A DNA stretch of 64,000 bases from QHXW01 sp035280425 (GCA_035280425.1 DATEFW010000042.1:20221-84220), one strand, 5' to 3'. Shown: positions 45,727 to 55,441, counted from the stretch's first letter. Translations and numbers: made by a program. Notes: generated by a model not told the origin, from the letters alone.

Positions 45727-47186
45727 GTCTGTTTGCGACCAAGTCCGTAGACTACATCATGGCCGAGTCCGAAGCGGGCGAGCACAAGCTCAAGCGCACG
45801 CTCGGACCAGGAAGCCTGGTGGCGCTGGGAATCGGGGCCATCATCGGAGCGGGTTTATTCTCGCTGACCGGTGTGGCAGCCGCGCAGAACGCCGGTCCCG
45901 CCATCGCCATCTCCATGATCGTCGCAGCCATCGGGTGCGCTTTCGCCGGACTGTGTTACAGCGAGTTTTCCTGTATGATTCCTGTGGCCGGCAGCGCCTA
46001 CACCTACGCCTACACGACGCTTGGCGAATGGCTGGCCTGGATCATCGGCTGGGACCTGGTCATCGAATACGCCATTGGAGCCTCCACGGTCTCGATCAGT
46101 TGGTCGGGCTACGTGGTCTCGCTGCTGCATGATTTCGGTATCGAACTGCCGGCGCAGCTCGTGGCCGGCCCGTTCGAGCGCCTGGCGCTCCCCGACGGCA
46201 GAATGATTCAAGGCATGATCAACCTCCCGGCGGTATTCATCATCTGCATGATTTCGCTTTTGCTGATGATCGGGATCAAAGAGTCCGCACGCACCAATGC
46301 CATCATCGTGGTTATCAAGCTGATGGTGGTGGTGGTCTTCATCGCCGTCGGCTGGAAGTTCATCCACCCGGAAAACTACACGCCGTTTATACCCAAAAAC
46401 ACGGGAACGTTCGGTGAATTCGGCTTGAGCGGCATCATGGCGGGCGCGGGCGTAATCTTTTTCGCGTACATCGGATTCGACGCGGTCTCGACCGCCGCAC
46501 AGGAAGCCCGGAACCCGCAAAAGGACATGCCCATCGGCATCATCGGCTCGCTCGCCGTGTGCACCGTGCTCTATGTGGTGTTCTCCTACGTGCTCACGGG
46601 CATGGTGAGTTACACCAAGCTGAACGTGGCGGCCCCGGTCGCCGTAGCCATCGACCAGACTCCATACACGTGGCTGAACGTGCTGATCAAATTCGGCATC
46701 ATTTGCGGATTTACCTCCGTCATGCTGGTCATGCTGCTGGGGCAGAGCCGCGTCTTTTTCTCCATGTCGCGCGACGGGCTGGTGCCGAAAGTTTTCTCCG
46801 ACATCCATCCGAAGTTCCGCACGCCGTGGAAATCCAATCTGCTGTTCATGCTCTTCGTGTCGCCTTTTTCGGCGCTGCTGCCTCTGTCCATCGTGGGAAA
46901 AATGACCAGCATCGGCACGCTGTTCGCTTTCGTCATCGTGTGCGCGAGCGTGTGGGTGATGCGCCGAGCACATCCGGAAACGCCGCGGCCGTTCAAGACG
47001 CCGCTCGTACCGCTGGTCCCCATTCTCGGCATTGTCTGGAATTTCGCGATGATGTATTCGCTGGGTCTCGACAACTGGCTGCGGCTGATCATCTGGCTGG
47101 TTATCGGCCAGATCATCTACTTCGCTTACAGCCGGCATCACAGCCATCTGGCGCTGAAACAGGCTCCGGCCGGCGAAAAGCGGTAG
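45723..47186 (+). CDS. APC-family cationic amino-acid transporter-like permease (YfnA-like)
   Basis: 487 residues from GTG 45723, which overlaps the previous stop codon as GTGA; the next ATG is well inside the first helix region. About twelve hydrophobic segments. Characteristic motifs are LGIGAIIGAGLFSLTGVAAA (first helix), CAFAGLCYSEFSCMIPVAGS, and IGFDAVSTAAQEARNPQKDMPIG. These place it with cationic amino-acid transporters of the CAT/YfnA type. It is the last gene of the peptide-use operon; the convergent aldehyde dehydrogenase gene starts 3 bp beyond. The two adjacent permeases are not close paralogues. Confidence 0.88.
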   Translation: MSLFATKSVDYIMAESEAGEHKLKRTLGPGSLVALGIGAIIGAGLFSLTGVAAAQNAGPAIAISMIVAAIGCAFAGLCYSEFSCMIPVAGSAYTYAYTTLGEWLAWIIGWDLVIEYAIGASTVSISWSGYVVSLLHDFGIELPAQLVAGPFERLALPDGRMIQGMINLPAVFIICMISLLLMIGIKESARTNAIIVVIKLMVVVVFIAVGWKFIHPENYTPFIPKNTGTFGEFGLSGIMAGAGVIFFAYIGFDAVSTAAQEARNPQKDMPIGIIGSLAVCTVLYVVFSYVLTGMVSYTKLNVAAPVAVAIDQTPYTWLNVLIKFGIICGFTSVMLVMLLGQSRVFFSMSRDGLVPKVFSDIHPKFRTPWKSNLLFMLFVSPFSALLPLSIVGKMTSIGTLFAFVIVCASVWVMRRAHPETPRPFKTPLVPLVPILGIVWNFAMMYSLGLDNWLRLIIWLVIGQIIYFAYSRHHSHLALKQAPAGEKR

Positions 47187-47189
47187 CCG

Positions 47190-48614
47190 CTACTTCCACC
47201 GGCGGATCAGAAAACTCATCACGAGCTCGTGCAGCCTGCCGTAGGGTGGGCGTAAGGCCGCGCTCAACGCGAAACTCCGCCGCTCAAACACCGGCTTCAG
47301 CTTGCTGAAAGTGTCAAATCCGGTCCGGCCGTGATAGTGTCCCAGGCCGCTCGGACCAACGCCGCCGAAGGGAAGATCCTCGACGGCGATATGCATTAAC
47401 GTATCGTTAATCGAAACGCCGCCCGAGGCGGTACGGCGCAGAACGTCGTCGACGATCTGTGAACTGCGTGTGTAGAGATAAAGCGCGAGGGGCTTGGGAC
47501 GTTCATTGATCTGGCGGACCGCGTCATCGAGCGAGTCGTAGGGCAGGATGGGCAGGATCGGACCGAAGATCTCTTCCTGCATGAGGCGCAAGTCTTCCGG
47601 AGGATCGACGACCAGCGTGGGAGGCATTTTCCGGTTTTGCCGGACCGCTTGTTCACCGGCCGTAATGACCCGGCATCCGGCGGCGCGCGCTTCGTCGAGA
47701 TATGCGGCCAGCCGGTTGAACTGCGCTTCGTTGATGATGGCTGTGTAGTCGGGATTGTCCGTTGCGCCGGGATATTGCTTTTCGATTTCCGCGCCCAACA
47801 CTTTGATGCTCTCCTCGAGCCGGGAAGCCGGCACAAGAGCGTAATCCGGGGCGATGCAGGTCTGGCCGGCATTGAGGAACTTGCCGTAAACAATCGACGC
47901 CGCCGCGGAGGCGATATTGGCATCGGGAGCCAGTAATAGCGGCGATTTTCCTCCCAGCTCGAGCGTCACGGGCGTTAAATTTTCTGCAGCGGCACGCATT
48001 ACCTGGCGACCAACGGCCGTCGAGCCCGTAAACAACAGGTGATCGAACGGAAGCCGGACAAAGGCCTTTGCCACTTCGGCCTCGCCTTCGATCGCGGTCA
48101 CGAGATCCGGTGCGAAGCAATCCGCGAGCAGCCGCGCCAGCACGCAAGATGTAAACGGCGCGAACTCCGAGAGCTTCAGCATCACCCGGTTCCCCGCGGC
48201 GAGCGCTCCGGCCAGCGGCCCCATGGTCAGAAACAGCGGGTAGTTCCACGGCACCACGATTCCCACCACGCCCACAGGCTGCGGCATCACCCACGCGCGA
48301 GCCATCTGAAGCGTGAGGTCGACATGCACCGGACGCGACTTCATCCATTCGCCGACGTTCCGCTTCGCATGCCGGAGCGATTGCAGCGAGACCAGGATTT
48401 CCGAGTAACGAACCTCGGTCCGCGAGCGTCCCGCGAAATCGCGGTCTATGGCGGATTCGATCTCCGTCTGCTGAGACTTGATAGCTCGCATCAAGCGGTC
48501 TAGGCGGGTCCGCCGTTCGCGGGCGCTGGGGAAGGGATCGGCTGAGAACGCCTCACGCTGGAGCGCAAAAGAGATTTCCGGATTCGTTAGGGGTGCAGGG
48601 CTCGCAGTGCTCAT
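47190..48614 (-). CDS. Aldehyde dehydrogenase family protein (coniferyl/class 3-like)
   Basis: 474 residues. The catalytic glutamate is in VTLELGGKSPLLL and the nucleophilic cysteine in NAGQTCIAPDY. NAD contacts are in GVVGIVVPWNYPLF. The pattern of short N-terminus and C-terminus VGPSGLGHYHGRTGFDTFSKLK followed by a terminal helix resembles class 3 and coniferyl-aldehyde dehydrogenases, some of which are membrane-anchored by their C-terminal helix. It oxidises an aldehyde to an acid with NAD(P); the substrate is unknown. It is convergent with the permease gene with a 3-bp gap. Confidence 0.9.
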   Translation of the reverse strand: MSTASPAPLTNPEISFALQREAFSADPFPSARERRTRLDRLMRAIKSQQTEIESAIDRDFAGRSRTEVRYSEILVSLQSLRHAKRNVGEWMKSRPVHVDLTLQMARAWVMPQPVGVVGIVVPWNYPLFLTMGPLAGALAAGNRVMLKLSEFAPFTSCVLARLLADCFAPDLVTAIEGEAEVAKAFVRLPFDHLLFTGSTAVGRQVMRAAAENLTPVTLELGGKSPLLLAPDANIASAAASIVYGKFLNAGQTCIAPDYALVPASRLEESIKVLGAEIEKQYPGATDNPDYTAIINEAQFNRLAAYLDEARAAGCRVITAGEQAVRQNRKMPPTLVVDPPEDLRLMQEEIFGPILPILPYDSLDDAVRQINERPKPLALYLYTRSSQIVDDVLRRTASGGVSINDTLMHIAVEDLPFGGVGPSGLGHYHGRTGFDTFSKLKPVFERRSFALSAALRPPYGRLHELVMSFLIRRWK

Positions 48615-48687
48615 CTGATTAAACTCTTTCGTCCGTTCATAATTCCAGCCGGCGCTCAGGTTGCCCTGAGCCGGCGTCCCTCCCGGG

Positions 48688-49146
48688 CTAGCTGGTATGA
48701 TCCAAAATAATCTTCCACCCTGCGGCTGTCTTACGGAACAGCAGCGTGAAAATTCCTCCTGCTGGTCCTCCGGCCTCGGCAGGCCGGTCGAGATGCCACC
48801 TGCCGATTACCGACGCGTGTTGGGCGCCCAGCAGCTTGATTTCAATATCGGAAAAGGTGAGCCGTCCCATCCTTTCCTTTGTTGGATAACGGCGGTGATA
48901 ATTCTCGAGCACCTGCTGGTAACCGCGCGTGATGGTAGTTCCCACAAAGGTCGTCTCATCGCTCGCATCGTATCCGCCCATGAAGGCCTCAACGTCACCG
49001 CGGTTCCAGGCGGCCTGCTGTTCTTCCAGGACGCGGCGTACGGCGCTTTCCGGAGCCCTGGACTGTGCACCGCCGGCACAGATTGCTAGGGCGGTCCAGC
49101 AAGCCAAAAACACGAAAATCCCGATCTTGTCCGCGGGTGGTTTCAC
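48688..49146 (-). CDS. Exported SnoaL/DUF4440-like protein
   Basis: 152 residues. A signal peptide (IGIFVFLACWTALAICAGGA) is followed by an NTF2-like domain: VRRVLEEQQAAWNRGDVEAFM, the TFVGTTITRGYQQV stretch and the closing strand FTLLFRKTAAGWKIILDHTS. The family is small, cone-shaped, and binds ligands or catalyses reactions without a fixed motif. It is separated from the aldehyde dehydrogenase gene (start 48614) by about 70 bp on the same strand, so may be co-transcribed. Function unknown. Confidence 0.83.
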   Translation of the reverse strand: MKPPADKIGIFVFLACWTALAICAGGAQSRAPESAVRRVLEEQQAAWNRGDVEAFMGGYDASDETTFVGTTITRGYQQVLENYHRRYPTKERMGRLTFSDIEIKLLGAQHASVIGRWHLDRPAEAGGPAGGIFTLLFRKTAAGWKIILDHTS

Positions 49147-49209
49147 AGCAGAGAAGTTTACCGCACCGGCCGCAATACAGCTGGAGATGCAAAATTCGCC
49201 GTGAGAGAC

Positions 49210-52014
49210 TCAGCCAAGCAGGCGCTCGACGGTATCCAGCAATTCCTGGGGCTGGATCGGCTTTTGAAGCGTGGCCTGCGCACCCAGCTTTTCCGCCGCC
49301 GCCAGTACCTCAGCCCGCGCTGCTCCGGAAATGATGATCATCTTCAATTTCGGCAGGCGGCTGTGCATGGCTTGCGCCGCTCTCATCGCTTTTTCGTCGC
49401 TCATGACCAGATCCGTAACGACGAGATCAATCGCGTTTTTCTCAGATTGCGCTAGCGCCTCTGGCATGTCGCCGGCTTCGGTAACCTGGTATCCATTGCG
49501 CTCCAGCACCTGGCGGACCAGCGCCCGCACCGGCTCCTCGTTCTCCACCACCAGGACCCATTCCCGCTTTTTGGCGTCCAGCACTTCGCGCACTTTGAGA
49601 GCCAGGGATTGAGGCGAAAAAGGCTTCTGCAGCAGGCGCACACCGGTGTCGACAACTCCGTGGTGAACCACGGTATCTTCGGTATAACCCGTCATGAAGA
49701 GCACCTTGATCTGTGGATAAAGCCGCTCGAGCCTCTGCGCCAGCTCGCCGCCTGTCATACCCGGCATGACCACATCGGTCAATAGCATGTGGATGGCGCC
49801 CTCGTGATTCGCGACATAGGTCAGTGCCGCCGCTCCGCCGGCAAAATCGCGAACGGTATATCCCTGCCGGACCAGAACGTCGCGTGCAAGCTTACGCAGG
49901 CCGGCTTCGTCTTCAACCAGGATGATCGTTTCCGTTCCGCGCGGCATGCGCGCAGATGGACTCTCGGGTGTAGATGGCTCAACGGGCTCGAAGAACTGCG
50001 GCAGATACACGCGGAACGTTGTCCCGGCCCCGGGCTGACTTTGCACGGTAACGTCGCCGCCGCTCTGCTTGACTATCCCGTAAACCGTCGACAGCCCCAG
50101 TCCCGTTCCCTTGCCTACGTCCTTGGTTGTGAAAAACGGTTCAAAGATTCGTGACTGGATGGCGGGGTCGATGCCCGTTCCGGTGTCGCTGACGGCAAGC
50201 ATCACGTATTTTCCCGGCGTGAGGCTCAGCTTGTCGGCCGTGCTCGCCGCCAGCTCCAAATTGGAAGTTTCCACCGTGATTTGTCCGCCTTGCGGCATGG
50301 CGTCTTTAGCGTTGATCACGAGGTTAAGCAGAATCTGCTCTACCTGCCCGGGGTCTATCTTGGTGTTGCTCAGATCCGGGCTCAAGGCGATATTCAGTCG
50401 AATATCCTCGCTGATCAGCCTCCGCAGCATTTTCCCGGCATTCTCCACAACCTTGTTCAGATTCACCGGCCTCGGTTGCACAATCTGCCGCCGGCTGAAT
50501 GCCAGCAGTTGATTGATAAGCCCGGCCGCGCGCTCGGCGGCCGTCAATTGCGCCGCAAGGCGTTCCTGTAGCGCGCTATCCGCCGGCAGCTCGCTTTGTA
50601 ATAGCCGGCCATGCCCCACAATGATCGTCAGAAGGTTGTTGAAATCGTGAGCCACGCCTCCTGCAAGCTGGCCAATGGCCTCCATCTTTTGAGACTGGAC
50701 TAACTGCTGTTCGGCAGCTTGCCGCCGCGCCATCTCTTCATGAAGCTCCTGGTTTCGCCGTTCGAGCACTTCGGCAAACGACTTCTGGTCGTTGATATCG
50801 GTGCAGGTGCCTACCCATTGGATAATCGAACCCTCTTCGGAAAACATCGGTAAGGCACGCACCAGGTGCCAGCGGCATGAGCCCGCAACAGCCTGAATGC
50901 GGCACTCGACGTCGTAGCGTTGGCCGGATTCCCTTGCAGCCTGCCATTTCTCAACCACCGCCGGAAAATCGTCGGGATAGACGTTATCGTACCAGTTCGG
51001 ATTTTGCCTCTGATTGCGCCCGCAGTATTCCTGCCAGCGGCGGTTAAAATATTCGGGCGTTCCGTCTGGACGCGTGGTCCAAACCATTTGCGGCACCGAG
51101 TCTGCCAGAAACTGATACCGTTCCGTGCTCCTGTGCAGTTGCTCGTTGGAAAGCCGCAGTTCAGCGGTACGCTCGATGACGCGCTGTTCCAGTTCCTGGT
51201 TCAATGTGCGCAGCCGTTCTTCCGCAGCTTTTTGCCTCGTGATGTCGGTATTGATTTCCAGGATTTCCAATTGGCCGTCGTGCGTCCGGCGCGATGCCCA
51301 CCGGCTGGCGACGATCACCGTGCCGCCATCGCGTTTCGTATGGATCAGTTCACCCTCCCACCGGCCTTGCTCCGACAGCAGCCGAATGATTTCATCGATT
51401 GGAACCGGCGCCCGCGTCTTAATCAGTTCCTGAGTCTTGCGCCCCAGCGCCTCGTTTTTCGGCCATCCATACATCGTCTCGGCGCCCCGGTTCCAGAAAA
51501 GCACCGTGCCGTCCGTCCGCCGGACGATAATCGCGTCATGTGCCAGGTCGAGCAGCCCGGCCTGCTCCAGCAGGACCCGGCTGGCCTCGTCCCGCTCGGA
51601 AACTTCTTCAGAAAGAAGTTCCTTGAGTCTCGATAGCTGCGACGGACCAGGCAATCTCACGAGGGCCGGCAGCAGCGGGATCATCATCAGCGCCGTGGCG
51701 ACTGAGGCTACTCCCGTAATCGCTTTAATGACGCCGGCCAACCGGTAAGTACCGTGCCAAACCGTCCAGATCCCCATTACGTGGGTAGTTCCGCAAGCCA
51801 GTATGAAGATGCCGAAAGCAAGGAAGATCCGATGAAAAGTCAGATCCTTGCGTTTACGCGCGAAGCTGAACAGCAGAACCGGAATGGTGTAATAGGCGAG
51901 TGCGATGACACCATCAGAAATCACGTTCAGCCACAGCACTGCGGAATTCCAGAAGTAGCATGTCCCGTGGGGCATGAAGTCGCTGGTAAACAGTCTTCTG
52001 AAAAACTCAACCAT
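49210..52014 (-). CDS. Hybrid histidine kinase with ethylene-receptor-type sensor domain, two PAS and two receiver domains
   Basis: 934 residues. The N-terminal membrane domain (1-125) aligns without gaps to the ethylene-binding domain of plant ETR1: D34, Y41, I44, P45, I71, C74 and H78 correspond to ETR1 D25, Y32, I35, P36, I62, C65 and H69, a constant offset of nine; C65 and H69 bind copper in ETR1. The end of the domain, ATALMMIPLLP, also matches. Then follow PAS (about 146-265), a coiled coil, PAS (292-410), HisKA with phospho-histidine H456 in VAHDFNN, HATPase, receiver 1 (D747 in LTDVVMPG) and receiver 2 (D868 in VTDLVMSD). In receiver 2 the acidic pocket reads VENEE instead of an acid pair. 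The start has GGAGG six bases upstream. It probably senses ethylene or another small ligand. Confidence 0.9.
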   Translation of the reverse strand: MVEFFRRLFTSDFMPHGTCYFWNSAVLWLNVISDGVIALAYYTIPVLLFSFARKRKDLTFHRIFLAFGIFILACGTTHVMGIWTVWHGTYRLAGVIKAITGVASVATALMMIPLLPALVRLPGPSQLSRLKELLSEEVSERDEASRVLLEQAGLLDLAHDAIIVRRTDGTVLFWNRGAETMYGWPKNEALGRKTQELIKTRAPVPIDEIIRLLSEQGRWEGELIHTKRDGGTVIVASRWASRRTHDGQLEILEINTDITRQKAAEERLRTLNQELEQRVIERTAELRLSNEQLHRSTERYQFLADSVPQMVWTTRPDGTPEYFNRRWQEYCGRNQRQNPNWYDNVYPDDFPAVVEKWQAARESGQRYDVECRIQAVAGSCRWHLVRALPMFSEEGSIIQWVGTCTDINDQKSFAEVLERRNQELHEEMARRQAAEQQLVQSQKMEAIGQLAGGVAHDFNNLLTIIVGHGRLLQSELPADSALQERLAAQLTAAERAAGLINQLLAFSRRQIVQPRPVNLNKVVENAGKMLRRLISEDIRLNIALSPDLSNTKIDPGQVEQILLNLVINAKDAMPQGGQITVETSNLELAASTADKLSLTPGKYVMLAVSDTGTGIDPAIQSRIFEPFFTTKDVGKGTGLGLSTVYGIVKQSGGDVTVQSQPGAGTTFRVYLPQFFEPVEPSTPESPSARMPRGTETIILVEDEAGLRKLARDVLVRQGYTVRDFAGGAAALTYVANHEGAIHMLLTDVVMPGMTGGELAQRLERLYPQIKVLFMTGYTEDTVVHHGVVDTGVRLLQKPFSPQSLALKVREVLDAKKREWVLVVENEEPVRALVRQVLERNGYQVTEAGDMPEALAQSEKNAIDLVVTDLVMSDEKAMRAAQAMHSRLPKLKMIIISGAARAEVLAAAEKLGAQATLQKPIQPQELLDTVERLLG

Positions 52015-52371
52015 GTACCGCCTCCGGCGCGGCCAAAGCCAGAGCGAATAAAGGCTTGCCGCACGTGATAGACCCTATTCTGGTTCGAATCCTGCGTGAT
52101 TTCAAGGCAAGTACACTTTCGGTTTACCGCCTGTTAGCGGGAGCGTCTGCTCGGAATAGCCGCAATACCCCGAGTGCGCGGGCAAATTCAGTTCCATTGA
52201 CGACTGCCAATCGCGGAGCGCGTCGCCGCCGGCTGTGCGTTATCGCACAAAGACGGCATCCGGCTTGAGGCTGTAATGCCCGGGCGCTGGATGGCATTCT
52301 AACTGTTCGTGCGTAGTGCGAACGCGTCAGACAAAGCCAGGCTGGATTCGACATGTTTGCGGCGATCGGCG
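52015..52371. other. Intergenic region upstream of the ethylene-receptor-like kinase
   Basis: 357 bp between the kinase start and the end of the ADOP gene, both on the minus strand. No gene or RNA seen. A 19-bp imperfect palindrome, GTTCG (52305-52309) and CGAAC (52319-52323) around nine bases, is a possible operator or terminator stem but has no T-run. Confidence 0.3.
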
Positions 52372-55080
52372 CTACTCCAGCCGCAGGGCGTCCGTGGGGC
52401 TCACCTTCGAGGCCCGCCATGCGGGGATGAATGCTGCCGCGAGTGCTCCGGCGGCCAGGACCAGTACGGCCGGAGCGACGGTCGCCGGATCGGCGGCTGT
52501 GACGCCGAACAACTGCGATTGGACGAGCTTACCGAGGACTGCGACGCACGGAAGCGCGATAGCCATTCCGGCGGCGATCATGGCGACTGCGTCGCGCAGG
52601 ACAAGACGGATGGCGGAAGCGCCGGTGGCTCCAAGCGCGAGGCGGATGCCGATTTCGCGCGTGCGCCGGGTGACCACGAAGGACATCACACCGTAGAGAC
52701 CGATCAACGAGAGCAAAAGCGCCAGCGCACCGAAACTGCCGGAGAGCGCCGCCAGGAGGCGCTCGGTGGTGAGCGAGCGGTTGACCTGGTCGTTCAGAGT
52801 GCGGAACCAGAGAATCGGCAGCCGCGGGTCGTTCTGGCGGACCAGGCGGCGGATGGAGGGAATGGCCTGCTCAGGGGCGCCGCGAACCTTGATATAGAAG
52901 GTAGCGCCGGTGTCGTCGTGTTCGAAGAGCGGGAAGAAGACCTGCTCGGAGGTATCACGGAGACCGCGATAGCTCATGTCGGCAACGACGCCGACGATGG
53001 GGCTATTGGGCTTGACGTCCGCGCTGCCGCCGCCCCGGGCGATGCGGACGCCGAGGAGATCGCGGCCGGCCAGATAGCGCTTGGCGAACGCCTGGTTGAC
53101 AATGGCGCAACGGGGATCAATCTTGCCGGCGGGAAGAGAGTCGCTCTGGTCGAAATCGCGGCCGGCGAGGACGCGAACGCCGACGGTGGCGAAGAAACCG
53201 GGGCTGACGGCGTTGAAGTTGACGGTGCCATCGGTCACGAATCGGCGATCGGTCTGGATGGTCACTTTGTTGCTCCAGGCGCCGCCGGTGAGGAAGGCAA
53301 ATCGGGCAGCGGCGGAGGAACGGGCGGCAGGCAAGGTGCGAAGCTGCTCGTCGAGGCGGCGGACCAGGCGCGAGGCGTCGGCGCGAGAATAGCCGTTCTG
53401 CAGCGGAGCGATGGCGAAGGAGAGGAGGCTGGAGGTATCGAAGCCGGGTCCTTTGGCCAACAAGCCGGTGAGCGTACGAAGGAAGAGGGCTGCGCCGACG
53501 ACCAGGATCAGCGAGAACGCCACCTGGAGAGTGACGATCGTCTTGCGGAGGCGAACGCCGCCGAAGCCGGTGCCGCCGCGTTCCCGGAGCGAGTTGACCA
53601 GGCTGTCACCGCCGGCGCGGAGAGCGGGAGCAAGGCCACTCAAGAATCCGGCAGCTATGCTAGCGAAGAAGGCGAAGGTGAGCAGGCGAAGGCTGAGAGT
53701 TCCGTGCAGGTTGGTGGCGGCCAGGTCGTGCGGCAGAAACGCGATGAGCCCGCGGATCGCAACCGGAGCAACGGCCGCGCCAAGAACACCACCTGCCACC
53801 GACAGGAGCAGGCTATCGGCGAGAAGTTGACGGCCGATCCGGCCGCGGGAAGCGCCGAGAGCGAGGCGCGTGCCAATCTCGCGGCCCCGTGCAGAGCCGC
53901 GGGCGAGAAAGAGGCCGGCAACATTCAGACAGGCGAGGCCGAGCAGAACGCACGTGGCGGCGAACAGCAGCCACAGCGGCTGGGATAGCCTGCGGCGCAG
54001 TGGCGAATGGCCCTGAGGCGCGGACGTGAGTGCGAGGGTGGAGGCCAGGTAGTCGCGGCGGCGGTCTGCCGAAATGACCGGGAAACCGGGGCGGCGGGCG
54101 CTGTCCTCGAGCCAGGGCCGGAACCAGGGAAGGAGGCCGGCCTGCGCCTGCGCGGCGGAGACGCCCGGGCGGAGGCGGGCGAGGATCTGCAGCCAGCGGG
54201 TGGGACTGTTGAGGAGATCCTCATCGGGGTCGATGTTCGCGTCCGCGTACATGGACGTGGGAATCCAGAAGGCCGGTACGGCGCCGACATCTACGCCGCG
54301 GAAGCCGGCGGCGGCCACGCCGACTACGGTCATGGGGTGATTGCCGATCAGGACTTTGCGGCCGACGATATCGGCTGCGCCGCCGAACTCGGCCTGCCAG
54401 AAGTCATACGAGAGCACCACGACTGGACCGGCGCCGGGCGCGGCATCGTCTTCGGGTTCGATAATGCGGCCGAGCGCCGGGCCGACGCCGAGCATAGGAA
54501 AGTAGCTGCCGGAGACGATTTCGGCGGCGACGGGCCTGGGATCGCCGCCGGCTGTGAGGTTGACCTGGATTTCGGCGCGACAGAGGACGCCGTCGAGGAA
54601 CCGGGTCTGCTGCTGGAGGTCGCGGCAGATACGGTAGGGCATCAGGTTATCGGAGCCGGTGGCGCCGGTGATGAGGTCGTCGGCGTTCCAATCCACGAGG
54701 ACCAGGCGCTCGGGTTCGCGGACGGGCAGCGCATGCAGGATCACCTGGTCGACCAGTGAGTAGATGGCGGTGGTCGCGCCGATGCCGAGGGCCAGCGAGA
54801 GGAGCGTCGCCGCGGTGAAGCCGGGGCTGCGAAGGAACGATCGGGCGGAGAAGCGGAGGTCGTAGAGGAAATCGCGGAACCAGCGGGTGAGCCAGACGTC
54901 GCGGACTTCCTCGCGAATCCGGGCGAGACCAAGTTCGACCGCCACGCGGCGGCGGGCCTCAGGCTCGGGGATGCCGGCGGCAGTGAGATCAGCGACGCGG
55001 CGACCAAAATGATATTCGAGCTCACGGTCAAGGCCGCGCTCCAGGGACCCACGGCGAAACCAGTTGAAGAGCCGTATCAT
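52372..55080 (-). CDS. ADOP-type FtsX/MacB ABC transporter permease with N-terminal extension
   Basis: 902 residues from ATG 55080, chosen because GGAGG lies upstream and the ATGA overlaps the PadR stop. It has a cytosolic N-terminal extension of about 85 residues (RGLDRELEYHFGRRVADLTAAG, PEARRRVAVELGL), typical of ADOP proteins linked to PadR, and lacking in the other three here. Then come the first helix (LLSLALGIGATTAIYSLV), a MacB-like periplasmic domain, FtsX helices, a second periplasmic domain and a final FtsX domain ending SPTDALRLE. The gene is coupled to the PadR repressor gene upstream. No ATPase is adjacent. Confidence 0.9.
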   Translation of the reverse strand: MIRLFNWFRRGSLERGLDRELEYHFGRRVADLTAAGIPEPEARRRVAVELGLARIREEVRDVWLTRWFRDFLYDLRFSARSFLRSPGFTAATLLSLALGIGATTAIYSLVDQVILHALPVREPERLVLVDWNADDLITGATGSDNLMPYRICRDLQQQTRFLDGVLCRAEIQVNLTAGGDPRPVAAEIVSGSYFPMLGVGPALGRIIEPEDDAAPGAGPVVVLSYDFWQAEFGGAADIVGRKVLIGNHPMTVVGVAAAGFRGVDVGAVPAFWIPTSMYADANIDPDEDLLNSPTRWLQILARLRPGVSAAQAQAGLLPWFRPWLEDSARRPGFPVISADRRRDYLASTLALTSAPQGHSPLRRRLSQPLWLLFAATCVLLGLACLNVAGLFLARGSARGREIGTRLALGASRGRIGRQLLADSLLLSVAGGVLGAAVAPVAIRGLIAFLPHDLAATNLHGTLSLRLLTFAFFASIAAGFLSGLAPALRAGGDSLVNSLRERGGTGFGGVRLRKTIVTLQVAFSLILVVGAALFLRTLTGLLAKGPGFDTSSLLSFAIAPLQNGYSRADASRLVRRLDEQLRTLPAARSSAAARFAFLTGGAWSNKVTIQTDRRFVTDGTVNFNAVSPGFFATVGVRVLAGRDFDQSDSLPAGKIDPRCAIVNQAFAKRYLAGRDLLGVRIARGGGSADVKPNSPIVGVVADMSYRGLRDTSEQVFFPLFEHDDTGATFYIKVRGAPEQAIPSIRRLVRQNDPRLPILWFRTLNDQVNRSLTTERLLAALSGSFGALALLLSLIGLYGVMSFVVTRRTREIGIRLALGATGASAIRLVLRDAVAMIAAGMAIALPCVAVLGKLVQSQLFGVTAADPATVAPAVLVLAAGALAAAFIPAWRASKVSPTDALRLE

Positions 55081-55415
55081 CGGCTGCCCTCCTGGAAGAT
55101 CAGTTTGACGGTACCGCACAGGCGCGCCCAGCTATCCTTCTCGACGGCAAGCTGGCGGCGCCCGGCGCGCGTAATGGAGTAGAACTTGGCCTCCCGCCCG
55201 GTCTCCGACTGTTTCCACTCAGCCCGCAGCCAGCCTTTCTGCTCGAGGCGATGGAGTGCGGGATAGAGCGAGCCCTGGTTGACCTGGACCACCGAGCGCG
55301 AGATCTGCACCAGCCGCTGCGCGATCCCGTACCCATGGGCGGGCTCGAGCGAGAGGATCTGGAGAATCAGCATGTCCAGCGTGCCTTGCGGGATAGGGAA
55401 GCGGGAAGACGGCAT
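55077..55415 (-). CDS. PadR family transcriptional regulator
   Basis: 112 residues of a PadR winged helix protein. The segment GTLDMLILQILSLEPAHGYGIAQRLVQIS is the DNA-binding part, QGSLYPALHRLEQKGWLRAEW the recognition wing, and the tail (AGRRQLAVEKDSWARL) is a short dimerisation helix. PadR repressors are often linked with ADOP permeases. Its stop overlaps the permease start as ATGA, so expression of both is coupled. Start support: GAGG five bases before ATG 55415. It probably represses its own operon; the ligand is unknown. Confidence 0.92.
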   Translation of the reverse strand: MPSSRFPIPQGTLDMLILQILSLEPAHGYGIAQRLVQISRSVVQVNQGSLYPALHRLEQKGWLRAEWKQSETGREAKFYSITRAGRRQLAVEKDSWARLCGTVKLIFQEGSR

Positions 55416-55441
55416 CGATACCTCAATCTTCTACGGTTGAG

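Noticed and set aside
52309..53988. 559-codon plus-strand frame opposite the ADOP gene
   Set aside because: Its product is rich in Gly, Ala, Glu and Arg without domains, a shadow of the permease codons.
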